Shown here one piece after another: positions 1-5,724 of a stretch of 28,898 bases of DNA. A program made the translations under genes and the position numbers. This DNA is from an uncultured Methylotenera sp. (GTDB lineage Bacteria; Pseudomonadota; Gammaproteobacteria; Burkholderiales; Methylophilaceae). The stretch covers positions 1-28,898 of the forward strand of contig NZ_CAMLGS010000028.1 in NCBI RefSeq assembly GCF_946479685.1. The letters run 5' to 3'. Under the pieces are notes generated by a model. The model did no database searches, had not been told where the DNA came from, and saw only the letters and a list, made by a program, of their open reading frames with translations. Each line of letters starts with the position of its first letter. Within the stretch, counting starts at the first letter, position 1.

Positions 1-9
1 TTAGCAATT

Positions 10-69
10 ACCTAACCCATCCATCAAGCGGGACGCGCTAAAGCGCGCCCCTTATGTCAAACGTTAGGC
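10..69 (+). repeat. attC site 1
   Basis: R'' box ACCTAAC (10-16) and R' box GTTAGGC (63-69) flank a body with the central stem CGCGC-TAAA-GCGCG. It closes a cassette that begins left of the window; bases 1-9 are that cassette's tail. Confidence 0.92.
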
Positions 70-71
70 TT

Positions 72-452
72 ATGGAAACCAGATTCCCAACCGAAATAGC
101 GGAAGAATGGATACAAAAATGGTCCGCTCCTGAGACCCCTGCTATTGGCCCGGGTATGGAGTCAGTCCTTGATTGGGAACTCCCACGAGAACAACCGGCC
201 CTCTGCCTGTCGGCGATTTTAGAGGTGCTCAGTCGTATTGACGGCTCTAAACCCAACCAACTTCTGAGTGTGCTCGCAGCAGGGCCGCTTGAAGATCTCC
301 TAAACTACAATGGAGATGCGGTAGTGGATGAAATCGACTCATTGGCAAGAAAAAGCCCTGAATTCCGTTTATTGCTTAACGGGGTGTGGAATAGTGATAT
401 CAAGCCAAGCATTCTGGCAAGGCTCGCTAAATATCGAGGCAACCCATGGTAA
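72..452 (+). CDS. Cassette protein, DUF6869 family
   Basis: A 126-residue protein starting MET-RFPTEIAEEWIQ. The central block with VLAAGPLEDLL (about residues 67-77) followed by a glutamate/arginine-rich helix and a phenylalanine-leucine-rich G-VW ending is what I remember of the DUF6869 family, whose function is unknown. The frame stays open to an ATG at 54, but those codons (MSNVRL) lie in the attC site, so I take the ATG at 72. No signal peptide or membrane segment is visible, so it is probably cytoplasmic. It is the only ORF of cassette 64-507. Expression would depend on read-through from upstream or a promoter I cannot see. The family call is from memory of the motif, not a search. Confidence 0.8.
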   Translation: METRFPTEIAEEWIQKWSAPETPAIGPGMESVLDWELPREQPALCLSAILEVLSRIDGSKPNQLLSVLAAGPLEDLLNYNGDAVVDEIDSLARKSPEFRLLLNGVWNSDIKPSILARLAKYRGNPW

Positions 453-453
453 A

Positions 454-513
454 GCCTAACCCATCCATCAAGCGGGACGCGCTAAAGCGCGCCCCTTATC
501 TCAAACGTTAGGA
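454..513 (+). repeat. attC site 2
   Basis: R'' GCCTAAC (454-460) and R' GTTAGGA (507-513), with the same CGCGC/GCGCG central stem as attC site 1. R'' is the exact complement of the GTTAGGC that begins its own cassette at 63-69. Confidence 0.92.
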
Positions 514-793
514 GCACTTAAACCCTTATGCCTCAAACTGCCCGTCCCTATTGCCGTTTGGGGCTGCCCTGTGAGGCGCACCGTTGTTAGGTGGTAGAGC
601 ATCGGTTTTCAGGTCTATTTGGTGTTTTTGGTTGGTGTGGTTTGTAAGTTTAGCGGTCTTGGCAAACTGGCATGCGTTTGCCCCAGCTTGCGCTGTGGCA
701 AGCCGCGGTCTTAACGGTGTGTGTTTAGGGTTTGAGCCAGTTCTTTCGGTTTGTGTAACTTGGTGGCTTTGCTAGTCTTTGCAAAGCTTTTTT
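514..793 (+). ncRNA. ORF-poor cassette; candidate structured RNA
   Basis: Cassette 508-882 has no convincing protein. The best frame (TTG at 584 to TAG at 775, 63 codons) has no Shine-Dalgarno sequence and an odd Trp/Cys/Val-rich product explained by strongly G/T-rich DNA. Instead the + strand shows paired segments: CAAAC (533-537) with GTTTG (557-561); TTGCC (678-682) with GGCAA (697-701) enclosing CAGC/GCTG; and a terminator hairpin at 766-793. Bases 794-830 hold nothing I recognise. I have a recollection of similar G/T-rich ORF-less cassettes in other chromosomal integrons but cannot verify it. A tiny hydrophobic protein remains possible. No clear promoter was found. Confidence 0.35.
766..793 (+). 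terminator. Intrinsic terminator inside the ORF-poor cassette
   Basis: Perfect 7-bp stem GCTTTGC (766-772) and GCAAAGC (781-787), 8-nt loop, then six T residues (788-793). It is oriented with the array and would end any transcript from the left before the next cassette. Confidence 0.72.
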
Positions 794-830
794 GTTGGTG
801 GGGGTTGGTTATGGTCTATTGTATTGTTTC

Positions 831-888
831 TCCTAACCCATCATTCAAGCGGGACGCCTAACGGCGCCCCTTAATTCAAACGTTAGGC
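831..888 (+). repeat. attC site 3
   Basis: R'' TCCTAAC (831-837) and R' GTTAGGC (882-888), with central stem CGCC-TAA-CGGCG. The unusual first base of R'' (T) matches the unusual last base (A) of the GTTAGGA that opens the same cassette at 507-513. Confidence 0.92.
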
Positions 889-894
889 ATTTGA

Positions 895-1278
895 ATGGAA
901 ATTATATTTGAAAGAGTGAACATAGATAAGATTCCTATCTATAAAGTAAAGGGTGTTGTACGAGGGCTATGGCTAGGCCAATGGGAAAGTGGCCCAGCAG
1001 ATTTTATGATTGAAACGGACAGCGGCGAAAGATTTGATGCAGGCTGTGAACTAGAACCGCAAGAAGCATCTATAAAATACACCTTAGGAAGAGAGTGTGA
1101 AATAGAATACTACAAAGCAATTTCAAAGCTGCCTGAAAAGCAAAATGAATTTTACAATGTGGTAACTAAAATAAGTCTCGGAAACACTACAAACCAAAAT
1201 GTTGAGCCAATAGGTCCATGTTATTTCACTTACAAAAAACACATCTTGCCTAACCCATCATTCAAGCGGGACGCCTAA
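895..1278 (+). CDS. Cassette hypothetical protein ending inside attC
   Basis: A 127-residue protein I do not recognise. It has no signal peptide or membrane segment and looks like a small soluble beta-rich protein (alternating hydrophobics in the first 60 residues). The ATG at 895 is 7 nt after the AGG of the attC core box, the only visible ribosome-binding signal. The last codons, residues PNPSFKRDA plus the stop TAA, are encoded by the attC site 4 sequence, so the C-terminal tail belongs to the recombination site rather than to the gene. Sole ORF of cassette 883-1299. Confidence 0.8.
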   Translation: MEIIFERVNIDKIPIYKVKGVVRGLWLGQWESGPADFMIETDSGERFDAGCELEPQEASIKYTLGRECEIEYYKAISKLPEKQNEFYNVVTKISLGNTTNQNVEPIGPCYFTYKKHILPNPSFKRDA

Positions 1279-1305
1279 CGGCGCCCCTTAACTCAAACGT
1301 TAGCC
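1248..1305 (+). repeat. attC site 4
   Basis: R'' GCCTAAC (1248-1254) and R' GTTAGCC (1299-1305), with CGCC-TAA-CGGCG stem. It overlaps the end of the 895-1278 gene by 31 bases. Confidence 0.92.
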
Positions 1306-1309
1306 CAAT

Positions 1310-1600
1310 ATGAGCGAATTCCAAGAATACCCAAAAATGCTTTATCGCCCAGGCAGTGAAAAGAGCCAAGATATATGGGGGTATCGCCTTGATACATTAA
1401 CAGTAACCTCTTACGCAAAAGAACATGCCGCTGTCCGCGATGGTTGGCATGTTGATGTAAACAAAGCCATAAATTTATATATTCGCAAACAAAAATTACT
1501 TGGCATTTGTCGTTCCATTAGCGGCTTTTACTTGCGTAACTGGCAGTGGCTTTGGGGTAGTTTGCTTGCTATCATCCTCGCGGTGCTTTTTGGCGGGTAA
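1310..1600 (+). CDS. Cassette protein with C-terminal membrane anchor
   Basis: A 96-residue protein. The N-terminal part has the patterns EYPKMLYR (about 6-13), W-GY-LDTLTV (about 23-32) and DGWHVD (about 44-49), then a single hydrophobic segment near residues 77-94 that should anchor it in the membrane with the N-terminal domain in the cytoplasm. I recall similar soluble domains (EYPKMLY, L-V...DGW) in other small bacterial proteins of unknown role, but no function is known to me. The ATG at 1310 lies 4 nt after the attC box with no separate Shine-Dalgarno. Sole ORF of cassette 1300-1717; the 63 bases after its stop hold nothing obvious. Confidence 0.78.
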   Translation: MSEFQEYPKMLYRPGSEKSQDIWGYRLDTLTVTSYAKEHAAVRDGWHVDVNKAINLYIRKQKLLGICRSISGFYLRNWQWLWGSLLAIILAVLFGG

Positions 1601-1663
1601 AATGCAAATAAAAATTATCACCGCATACATTAACCATATACTTCCATGCACTTTGTTTGCCAT

Positions 1664-1723
1664 GGCTAACCTCTCATTCAAGCGGGACACGCTAAAGCGT
1701 GCCCCTTAATTCAAACGTTAGGC
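1664..1723 (+). repeat. attC site 5
   Basis: R'' GGCTAAC (1664-1670) and R' GTTAGGC (1717-1723), with stem CACGC-TAAA-GCGTG. R'' departs from the RYYYAAC consensus exactly as needed to pair with the GTTAGCC that opens its own cassette. Confidence 0.92.
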
Positions 1724-1725
1724 CT

Positions 1726-2139
1726 ATGAACTATATCGATGACTATTCTGCATGCGAAAGAACTTATGCCACTTTGCGCATCTATCCAGATAGCATTACT
1801 CCAGATGAGGTCTCAAAGCTTTTAGGGCTAAAACCAACCCGAACCTCGTTGGCAGGCGCGAAATCCAAGCAACATGTTAACGGCTGGTTTCTATCTACTC
1901 AGGAGCAATTGGGGTCTCGTGACTGTCGGAAGCATATTGACTGGTTGCTAGACCAAATCGAGTTAGTTCAAACTGAATTTATAGAGTTATTAACTAAAGA
2001 AGTGAAAGTTGATATATTCTGTTTTTGGGTTTCGTCTACTGGCAATGGTGGCCCAACTATTTCACCGCTTCAAATGTCGCGGTTAGTTAAATTTAATCTT
2101 AGTGTTAGTTGGGATATATGGTTACCAGAGCAAAACTAA
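1726..2139 (+). CDS. Cassette protein, DUF4279 family
   Basis: A 137-residue protein matching the DUF4279 pattern as I know it: YATLRIYPDSITPDEVSKLL near the start, then the GLKPTRT turn (about 38-44), a GWFLST strand (about 57-62), HIDWLLDQ helix (about 74-81), and the FCFWVSSTGNGGPTISP block (about 102-118) ending in an SWDIW strand. The family is soluble and of unknown function. The frame continues upstream to an ATG at 1699 giving MPLNSNVRP, but that stretch is attC sequence, so the ATG at 1726 is the likely start, 3 nt after the core box AGG. Confidence 0.85.
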   Translation: MNYIDDYSACERTYATLRIYPDSITPDEVSKLLGLKPTRTSLAGAKSKQHVNGWFLSTQEQLGSRDCRKHIDWLLDQIELVQTEFIELLTKEVKVDIFCFWVSSTGNGGPTISPLQMSRLVKFNLSVSWDIWLPEQN

Positions 2140-2143
2140 CTAT

Positions 2144-2203
2144 GCCTAACCCATTATTCAAGCGGGACTGGCTAAAGCCAGCCCCTTAATTCAAACGTTA
2201 GAG
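2144..2203 (+). repeat. attC site 6
   Basis: R'' GCCTAAC (2144-2150) and R' GTTAGAG (2197-2203), with stem CTGGC-TAAA-GCCAG. Confidence 0.92.
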
Positions 2204-2209
2204 TTCCCC

Positions 2210-2578
2210 GTGAAAAATATCAAACTTGCGCTGATTATTGCGTTAACCATAATTGCTACGTTTATAGTTACGGCTTATTTCGCAACAAAAAACACACGAG
2301 CTGCTTTTATTTCAGCATCCCAAGACATGGAGGCGTTTAACGAACTTCACATAATTCGGTCTTGGGATAGCATGGAGCAACTGCTAGTTAAGGGATGCAA
2401 TAAAGAGGCTCTTGAATATGTGCGAATGAAGCAGTCATTAGAACTTCTGCACCTTCAAAACTTTTTAAAGAATGGCGCCAAGTTAGAGAAGTCACTAGAA
2501 GCTGAAAACTCTGCTCTTTTAGAAAGAGCAAAAACAATCACCAATAAAGGTAAATACTACATACCATCATGCAATTAA
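2210..2578 (+). CDS. Cassette protein with N-terminal membrane anchor
   Basis: A 122-residue protein with a basic start (MKNIK), one long hydrophobic segment (about residues 6-26) and a mostly helical, charged remainder with two cysteines (about 64 and 121), presumably exposed to the periplasm. I do not recognise a family. The start is GTG at 2210; no in-frame ATG precedes the membrane segment, so GTG is preferred. There is no clear Shine-Dalgarno beyond the GAG of the core box. The stop lies one base before the R'' box of attC site 7. Confidence 0.75.
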   Translation: MKNIKLALIIALTIIATFIVTAYFATKNTRAAFISASQDMEAFNELHIIRSWDSMEQLLVKGCNKEALEYVRMKQSLELLHLQNFLKNGAKLEKSLEAENSALLERAKTITNKGKYYIPSCN

Positions 2579-2579
2579 A

Positions 2580-2639
2580 CTCTAACCCATCATTCAAGCG
2601 GGACACGCTAAAGCGTGCCCCTTAATTCAAACGTTAGGG
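2580..2639 (+). repeat. attC site 7
   Basis: R'' CTCTAAC (2580-2586) and R' GTTAGGG (2633-2639), with stem CACGC-TAAA-GCGTG. R'' is the exact complement of GTTAGAG at 2197-2203, the start of the same cassette. Confidence 0.92.
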
Positions 2640-2645
2640 CTACAG

Positions 2646-2975
2646 TTGAAAACGCTAATGCTTATTTTTATTGCTGGGCTATTGATAGCTTTAGGCTTAG
2701 CGGCTTGGCAATATTCGTTAGCACCTCAAGGCACTCTTTTATACACACCCGCTCCAGGCACCAAACCCAACTTCACTCCCTCATCGGCACTTGGCTTTTT
2801 TGTGGGTGTTCTTAGTTTGTGTGCCTTGTCTGCCTTTGCCAGCTTGGTTAGTTTCGTTTGTGGGTTTGTAGCAAATCGCCGCTGGTTAGCCGTTGCAAAA
2901 CAATCCATTATTTTGGCTGCTGGCTATGGGCTGTTTCTTGTGCTTACTATGTTCACAGAGAAGTTATGGCCCTAA
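2646..2975 (+). CDS. Cassette membrane protein, three predicted helices
   Basis: A 109-residue hydrophobic protein with predicted membrane helices at about residues 4-21, 48-74 and 84-102, and a proline/threonine-rich loop between the first two. No family recognised. The start shown is TTG at 2646, 6 nt after AGGG of the core box; an ATG at 2658 is the alternative and would shorten the first helix by four residues. The stop codon TAA (2973-2975) is part of the R'' box of attC site 8, so this gene runs right to the recombination site. Confidence 0.72.
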   Translation: MKTLMLIFIAGLLIALGLAAWQYSLAPQGTLLYTPAPGTKPNFTPSSALGFFVGVLSLCALSAFASLVSFVCGFVANRRWLAVAKQSIILAAGYGLFLVLTMFTEKLWP

Positions 2976-3027
2976 CCTATCATTCAAGCGGGACGCCTGA
3001 CGGCGCCCCTTAATTCAAACGTTAGGC
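2970..3027 (+). repeat. attC site 8
   Basis: R'' CCCTAAC (2970-2976) and R' GTTAGGC (3021-3027), with a CGCC-TGA-CGGCG stem. R'' complements GTTAGGG of its own cassette start. Confidence 0.92.
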
Positions 3028-3030
3028 CTT

Positions 3031-3333
3031 ATGAGCAAGCCATATAAATTTTTCTTGTTTTTTGTTGGCGTCATTGTTTGTTTTTACATATGGTTTTATT
3101 ACGGCGCAGGTTTGAGTGAAGAGACATCTTATAAATTAGCATTAGATAGAGCCAATCAATACTCCAAAGATAACTTTGTGAATTTAAACAACTATACAAA
3201 ACCCGAGTTAGGCCATCAAACGGGCAGTCGATTATTTACGTTCACATGGAACCCTAAGAAAAGCAGAGAAAAACCTTTTTCTGTAATAGTTGACCCAGTT
3301 CTTGTTGAGGTTTATCTTGAAGAAGAAAAATAA
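3031..3333 (+). CDS. Cassette protein with N-terminal membrane anchor
   Basis: A 100-residue protein: short basic N-terminus (MSKPYK), one aromatic-rich hydrophobic segment (about 7-25), then a polar domain of about 75 residues likely facing the periplasm, ending in a strongly acidic tail (EVYLEEEK). The pattern ALDRANQYSKDN followed by a strand ending FSVIVDP--VEVY is faintly like a PepSY-type fold, but this is only an impression. ATG at 3031, 4 nt after AGG of the core box. Sole ORF of cassette 3022-3393. Confidence 0.76.
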   Translation: MSKPYKFFLFFVGVIVCFYIWFYYGAGLSEETSYKLALDRANQYSKDNFVNLNNYTKPELGHQTGSRLFTFTWNPKKSREKPFSVIVDPVLVEVYLEEEK

Positions 3334-3339
3334 TTATTG

Positions 3340-3399
3340 GTCTAACCCATCATTCAAGCGGGGCTGGCTAAAGCCAGCCCCTTAATTCAAACGTTAGGT
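3340..3399 (+). repeat. attC site 9
   Basis: R'' GTCTAAC (3340-3346) and R' GTTAGGT (3393-3399), with CTGGC-TAAA-GCCAG stem. R'' has one mismatch (T for C) against its own cassette start GTTAGGC. Confidence 0.9.
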
Positions 3400-3405
3400 T
3401 TTGAA

Positions 3406-4035
3406 ATGAATCGTCGAAGCTTCCTTACCTTGATCCTTGCTTTATATGGTGCATCGCAAACAAAAATAGCTATGACTGAAGAAAATAATCAGGATATTCA
3501 ACTACGCTCAGCAAAAGAAGCAGCAGAGAGATGTCTTGCACTTCTCGCCATCATTCAACATTCAAACAAACCTCAACAAAACTTTATTTCATGGGTTAAA
3601 GAAAATAATATCGCCAGCTATTTCAGTCATGAAGAAAAGTTATTTTTTGAGACATCGCAGCCATCTCAAAATCAACTTGTTAAATTCAGTTGGCGAGTTG
3701 AAGCTTTGATGCCTCTATTGTGGGCACTAGGTCATATTGAGGAATTGCCACCCCTTAATGAACAAGCAAGTAATCTTAGAAGTCTTTCTGGAATTAAATT
3801 AGCAAATGATAATCCCAAGCAATTTGTCGCATTAGCGAAACTTAGAAAAGATAGTGTGATTCTTGAGGCCGAAGAAAATTTGTACTACCAGCATTGGCGA
3901 GTTAGGGATGCTCAGTTAAATCAAAAGGTAATGCCCAAAGAACTAGACCCAGATATAGTTTTTGAGCGTAGATATGCCCTTAGTTGGTTAACCGGATGGG
4001 GAGAAAACTGGGATGATGTTCCAACAGACACCTAA
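3406..4035 (+). CDS. Cassette protein, DUF4272 domain with Tat-like leader
   Basis: A 209-residue protein. After about residue 30 it matches the DUF4272 pattern I know: RCLALLAI (about 42-49), a WRVEALMPLLWALGHIEELP block (about 96-115), then YYQHWRVRDAQLN (about 161-173), LDPDIVFERRYALSWL (about 181-196) and a WDDVPTDT end. The DUF4272 role is unknown. The N-terminus NRRSFL followed by a hydrophobic stretch resembles a twin-arginine leader (or a short membrane anchor), which I do not expect on this usually soluble family. ATG at 3406, 7 nt after AGG of the core box. The stop TAA (4033-4035) lies in the R'' box of attC site 10. Confidence 0.85.
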   Translation: MNRRSFLTLILALYGASQTKIAMTEENNQDIQLRSAKEAAERCLALLAIIQHSNKPQQNFISWVKENNIASYFSHEEKLFFETSQPSQNQLVKFSWRVEALMPLLWALGHIEELPPLNEQASNLRSLSGIKLANDNPKQFVALAKLRKDSVILEAEENLYYQHWRVRDAQLNQKVMPKELDPDIVFERRYALSWLTGWGENWDDVPTDT

Positions 4036-4089
4036 CCCATCATTCAAGCGGGACTGGCTAAAGCCAGCCCCTTAATTCAAACGTTGGGC
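4030..4089 (+). repeat. attC site 10
   Basis: R'' ACCTAAC (4030-4036) and R' GTTGGGC (4083-4089), with CTGGC-TAAA-GCCAG stem. R'' complements GTTAGGT of its own cassette. The rare GTTGGGC begins the next cassette. Confidence 0.92.
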
Positions 4090-4092
4090 ATA

Positions 4093-4482
4093 ATGAAGTT
4101 ACTCGTACAAGCATTTTGTGTTCTAAGCTTGCTAGTATTTAGCATGAGCTCTTTGGCCATTCCCGTTTCAAAAGATGCGCTTTCAGTGATTTATAAAGTC
4201 CATGTTGCGGCAAAGAATCAGGATACGGCCACTTTAAAGTCACTTATGGTGCCAGAGTTTATTTGGAGTTTTGGCGGCGATGGGAATGCAGAGCAAGCAA
4301 TTCAAGAATGGAAAACCAACAAGGCTTATTTCAAACATTTGTATACAGTTACTGGAAAAAAATGTACTTTAAAACCAGATCAATCTGTCGAGTGTCCCCA
4401 AAGTGCGGGGTTAAGCTATCGCGCTGGGTTTAGAAAAACTCAGGAGGGCTGGCGTATGATTTATTTTGTGAGGGGTGATTAA
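4093..4482 (+). CDS. Cassette secreted protein, possibly NTF2-like
   Basis: A 129-residue protein with a clear Sec signal peptide (hydrophobic core about 4-18, probable cleavage after LA at 22). The mature part of about 107 residues has the helix KVHVAAKNQDTATLKSL, a FIWSFGG turn and C-terminal strands ending GWRMIYFVRGD, a layout seen in NTF2/SnoaL-type folds. The fold call is tentative and the function unknown. Two cysteines in the mature part (C93 and C104, as the start is taken here) could form a disulfide. A TTG at 4084 extends the frame into the attC core, so the ATG at 4093 is taken as start. Confidence 0.78.
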   Translation: MKLLVQAFCVLSLLVFSMSSLAIPVSKDALSVIYKVHVAAKNQDTATLKSLMVPEFIWSFGGDGNAEQAIQEWKTNKAYFKHLYTVTGKKCTLKPDQSVECPQSAGLSYRAGFRKTQEGWRMIYFVRGD

Positions 4483-4486
4483 TGCT

Positions 4487-4544
4487 GCCCAACCCGTCAT
4501 TCAAGCGGGACGCCTAACGGCGCCCCTTAACTCAAACGTTAGCC
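4487..4544 (+). repeat. attC site 11
   Basis: R'' GCCCAAC (4487-4493) and R' GTTAGCC (4538-4544), with CGCC-TAA-CGGCG stem. The rare R'' GCCCAAC is the exact complement of the rare GTTGGGC that begins the same cassette. Confidence 0.93.
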
Positions 4545-4569
4545 AATCAACTCAACACAGGAATTGCAT

Positions 4570-5328
4570 ATGTTTCTACATGTAATCAAAATTTTTATTT
4601 TTAGCCTTCTAATGACTGCATTCTCTGTTCATGCGGAAGAATTTACTCATGGTGCAAAAGAGCTTTTTCAAGAATTTTCAACTTGTCAAACAAGTGCTTT
4701 TGAATTCATCTCAAAAAACAAAGAAAATTACTTATCACTAGGTAAATTTAAAGAAATTTCCAGTGGCGGCGAATGGTTTGATACAAAACAGCTAAACAAA
4801 GATTCTAGTGATGAAATTTACCAGTTTGATAAACCAATAAAAATAGCAGGGCTAACAGCGGTTGCCGTTGGATATTCTTTTTTTAAAGGTGACGGAAAAG
4901 GCTATAGCGGTGGAGACGCAACATATTGGGGATTTTATTTTTCAGAACCTCCTAATCAAGTCTTTCTGGCTTTACGTAAGTACTACCCATCCGTTGCAGC
5001 AATGGTATTTTTAGGCGATAACTATGTAAACATGAAGGTTCTTCAGAGAGATGGAGATAAAGTTTATGACCAAGGCTCAATAATTGAGTCTGATACAACT
5101 CAAAATGGTGCTAAATCCTATTTTAACTGCTCAATCCAATACAAAATATTGGAGAAAAGTAATACACAGAAACCGATGTCAAAAGAAGATGAATTATTAT
5201 TGAATGATCTTATCAAATTAGAAAAGAGCGATCTATTAAAATTATGCTTTGAAGATGCATCAAAGAAATCCACCGCTGATATTCACAAAGCAGGAATGGC
5301 ATGTTCTGCATTAAATAAGAAACGATAA
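4570..5328 (+). CDS. Cassette secreted hypothetical protein
   Basis: A 252-residue protein with a Sec signal peptide (hydrophobic about 4-18, probable cleavage after VHA at 22). The mature part contains a glycine-rich stretch GDGKGYSGGD followed by YWGFYF, and a lysine-rich helical C-terminal third; four cysteines are spread along it. No family recognised. An AGGA (4559-4562) lies 7 nt before the ATG at 4570, which decides the start over the TTG at 4564; this is one of the few cassettes with its own good ribosome-binding site. It is the longest gene of the array apart from small differences with 6206-6874, and its cassette ends in a different attC type. Confidence 0.82.
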   Translation: MFLHVIKIFIFSLLMTAFSVHAEEFTHGAKELFQEFSTCQTSAFEFISKNKENYLSLGKFKEISSGGEWFDTKQLNKDSSDEIYQFDKPIKIAGLTAVAVGYSFFKGDGKGYSGGDATYWGFYFSEPPNQVFLALRKYYPSVAAMVFLGDNYVNMKVLQRDGDKVYDQGSIIESDTTQNGAKSYFNCSIQYKILEKSNTQKPMSKEDELLLNDLIKLEKSDLLKLCFEDASKKSTADIHKAGMACSALNKKR

Positions 5329-5335
5329 CAACCAT

Positions 5336-5404
5336 GGCTAACCAAACGGTCGATTCGGGCGCTGCACATAAAACCTCGCTGTACCCCTCACCTTTACGTT
5401 AGGG
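5336..5404 (+). repeat. attC site 12, divergent body
   Basis: R'' GGCTAAC (5336-5342) and R' GTTAGGG (5398-5404) enclose a 69-bp body that shares no obvious sequence with the other attC sites. Imperfectly paired segments CGCTGCAC (5360-5367) and GTAC/AGCG counterparts near 5376-5384 suggest an internal stem. R'' still complements GTTAGCC at the start of its own cassette, which supports the call. Confidence 0.75.
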
Positions 5405-5480
5405 TTTCTACTGCATACATGATAAATACATCCAAAGGGACATAGTTGCTGAACCACTAGAATTCGTAATTGAGCTACTG

Positions 5481-5666
5481 GTGCGTGGATGTGGAAAGTT
5501 TTTAGCTCAGAACTTTCCATCCGAGCCTATTGAACGCTGGTTATTAGCAGACTGGTTAGTTGTCCTTATACCTTTAGCAATATTGTTCTTAGTAACTTGG
5601 GCAGTCTACTCAAGTAATAAAAAATCAAGGAGAGCAAATGCTGGCCCATTATCAACACCTCGCTAA
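5481..5666 (+). CDS. Cassette small single-helix membrane protein
   Basis: At least 61 residues: an amphipathic N-terminal part (GKFLAQNFPSEP), one strong membrane helix (about residues 23-44) and a basic tail (NKKSRR). The GTG at 5481 is the first conventional start in frame, but the frame is open back to the cassette boundary and the preceding codons read like protein (DIVAEPLEFVIELL), so the true N-terminus may lie near 5440-5450 at an unconventional or lost start. A GGGA at 5437-5440 would suit such a start. The stop is in the R'' box of attC site 13. Function unknown. Confidence 0.55.
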   Translation: MRGCGKFLAQNFPSEPIERWLLADWLVVLIPLAILFLVTWAVYSSNKKSRRANAGPLSTPR

Positions 5667-5720
5667 CTCATCATTCAAGTGGGTCTAGCTAAAGCCAGCC
5701 CCTTAATTCAAACGTTAGAT
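5661..5720 (+). repeat. attC site 13
   Basis: R'' CGCTAAC (5661-5667) and R' GTTAGAT (5714-5720). The body is of the main type but has changes (CAAGTGGG for CAAGCGGG) and a damaged central stem (CTAGC facing GCCAG). R'' has one mismatch with its cassette start GTTAGGG. Confidence 0.87.
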
Positions 5721-5724
5721 ACCT

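Noticed and set aside
584..775. 63-codon TTG frame in the ORF-poor cassette as a firm gene
   Set aside because: No Shine-Dalgarno, composition explained by G/T-rich DNA, ends within a terminator loop; kept only as an alternative to an RNA.
1500..1709. 69-codon + frame overlapping 1310-1600
   Set aside because: Overlaps a better ORF in another frame and ends with attC-derived residues; no start signal.
1699..1725. Upstream start giving MPLNSNVRP on the DUF4279 gene (and similar at 2615 and at 54)
   Set aside because: These codons are attC sequence read through; the same N-terminal peptide arises on unrelated frames, and a start just after the core box fits better.
2615..2815. 66-codon + frame beginning in attC 7
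   Set aside because: Out of frame with the 2646-2975 membrane protein, with no hydrophobic pattern or ribosome-binding site; a shadow frame.
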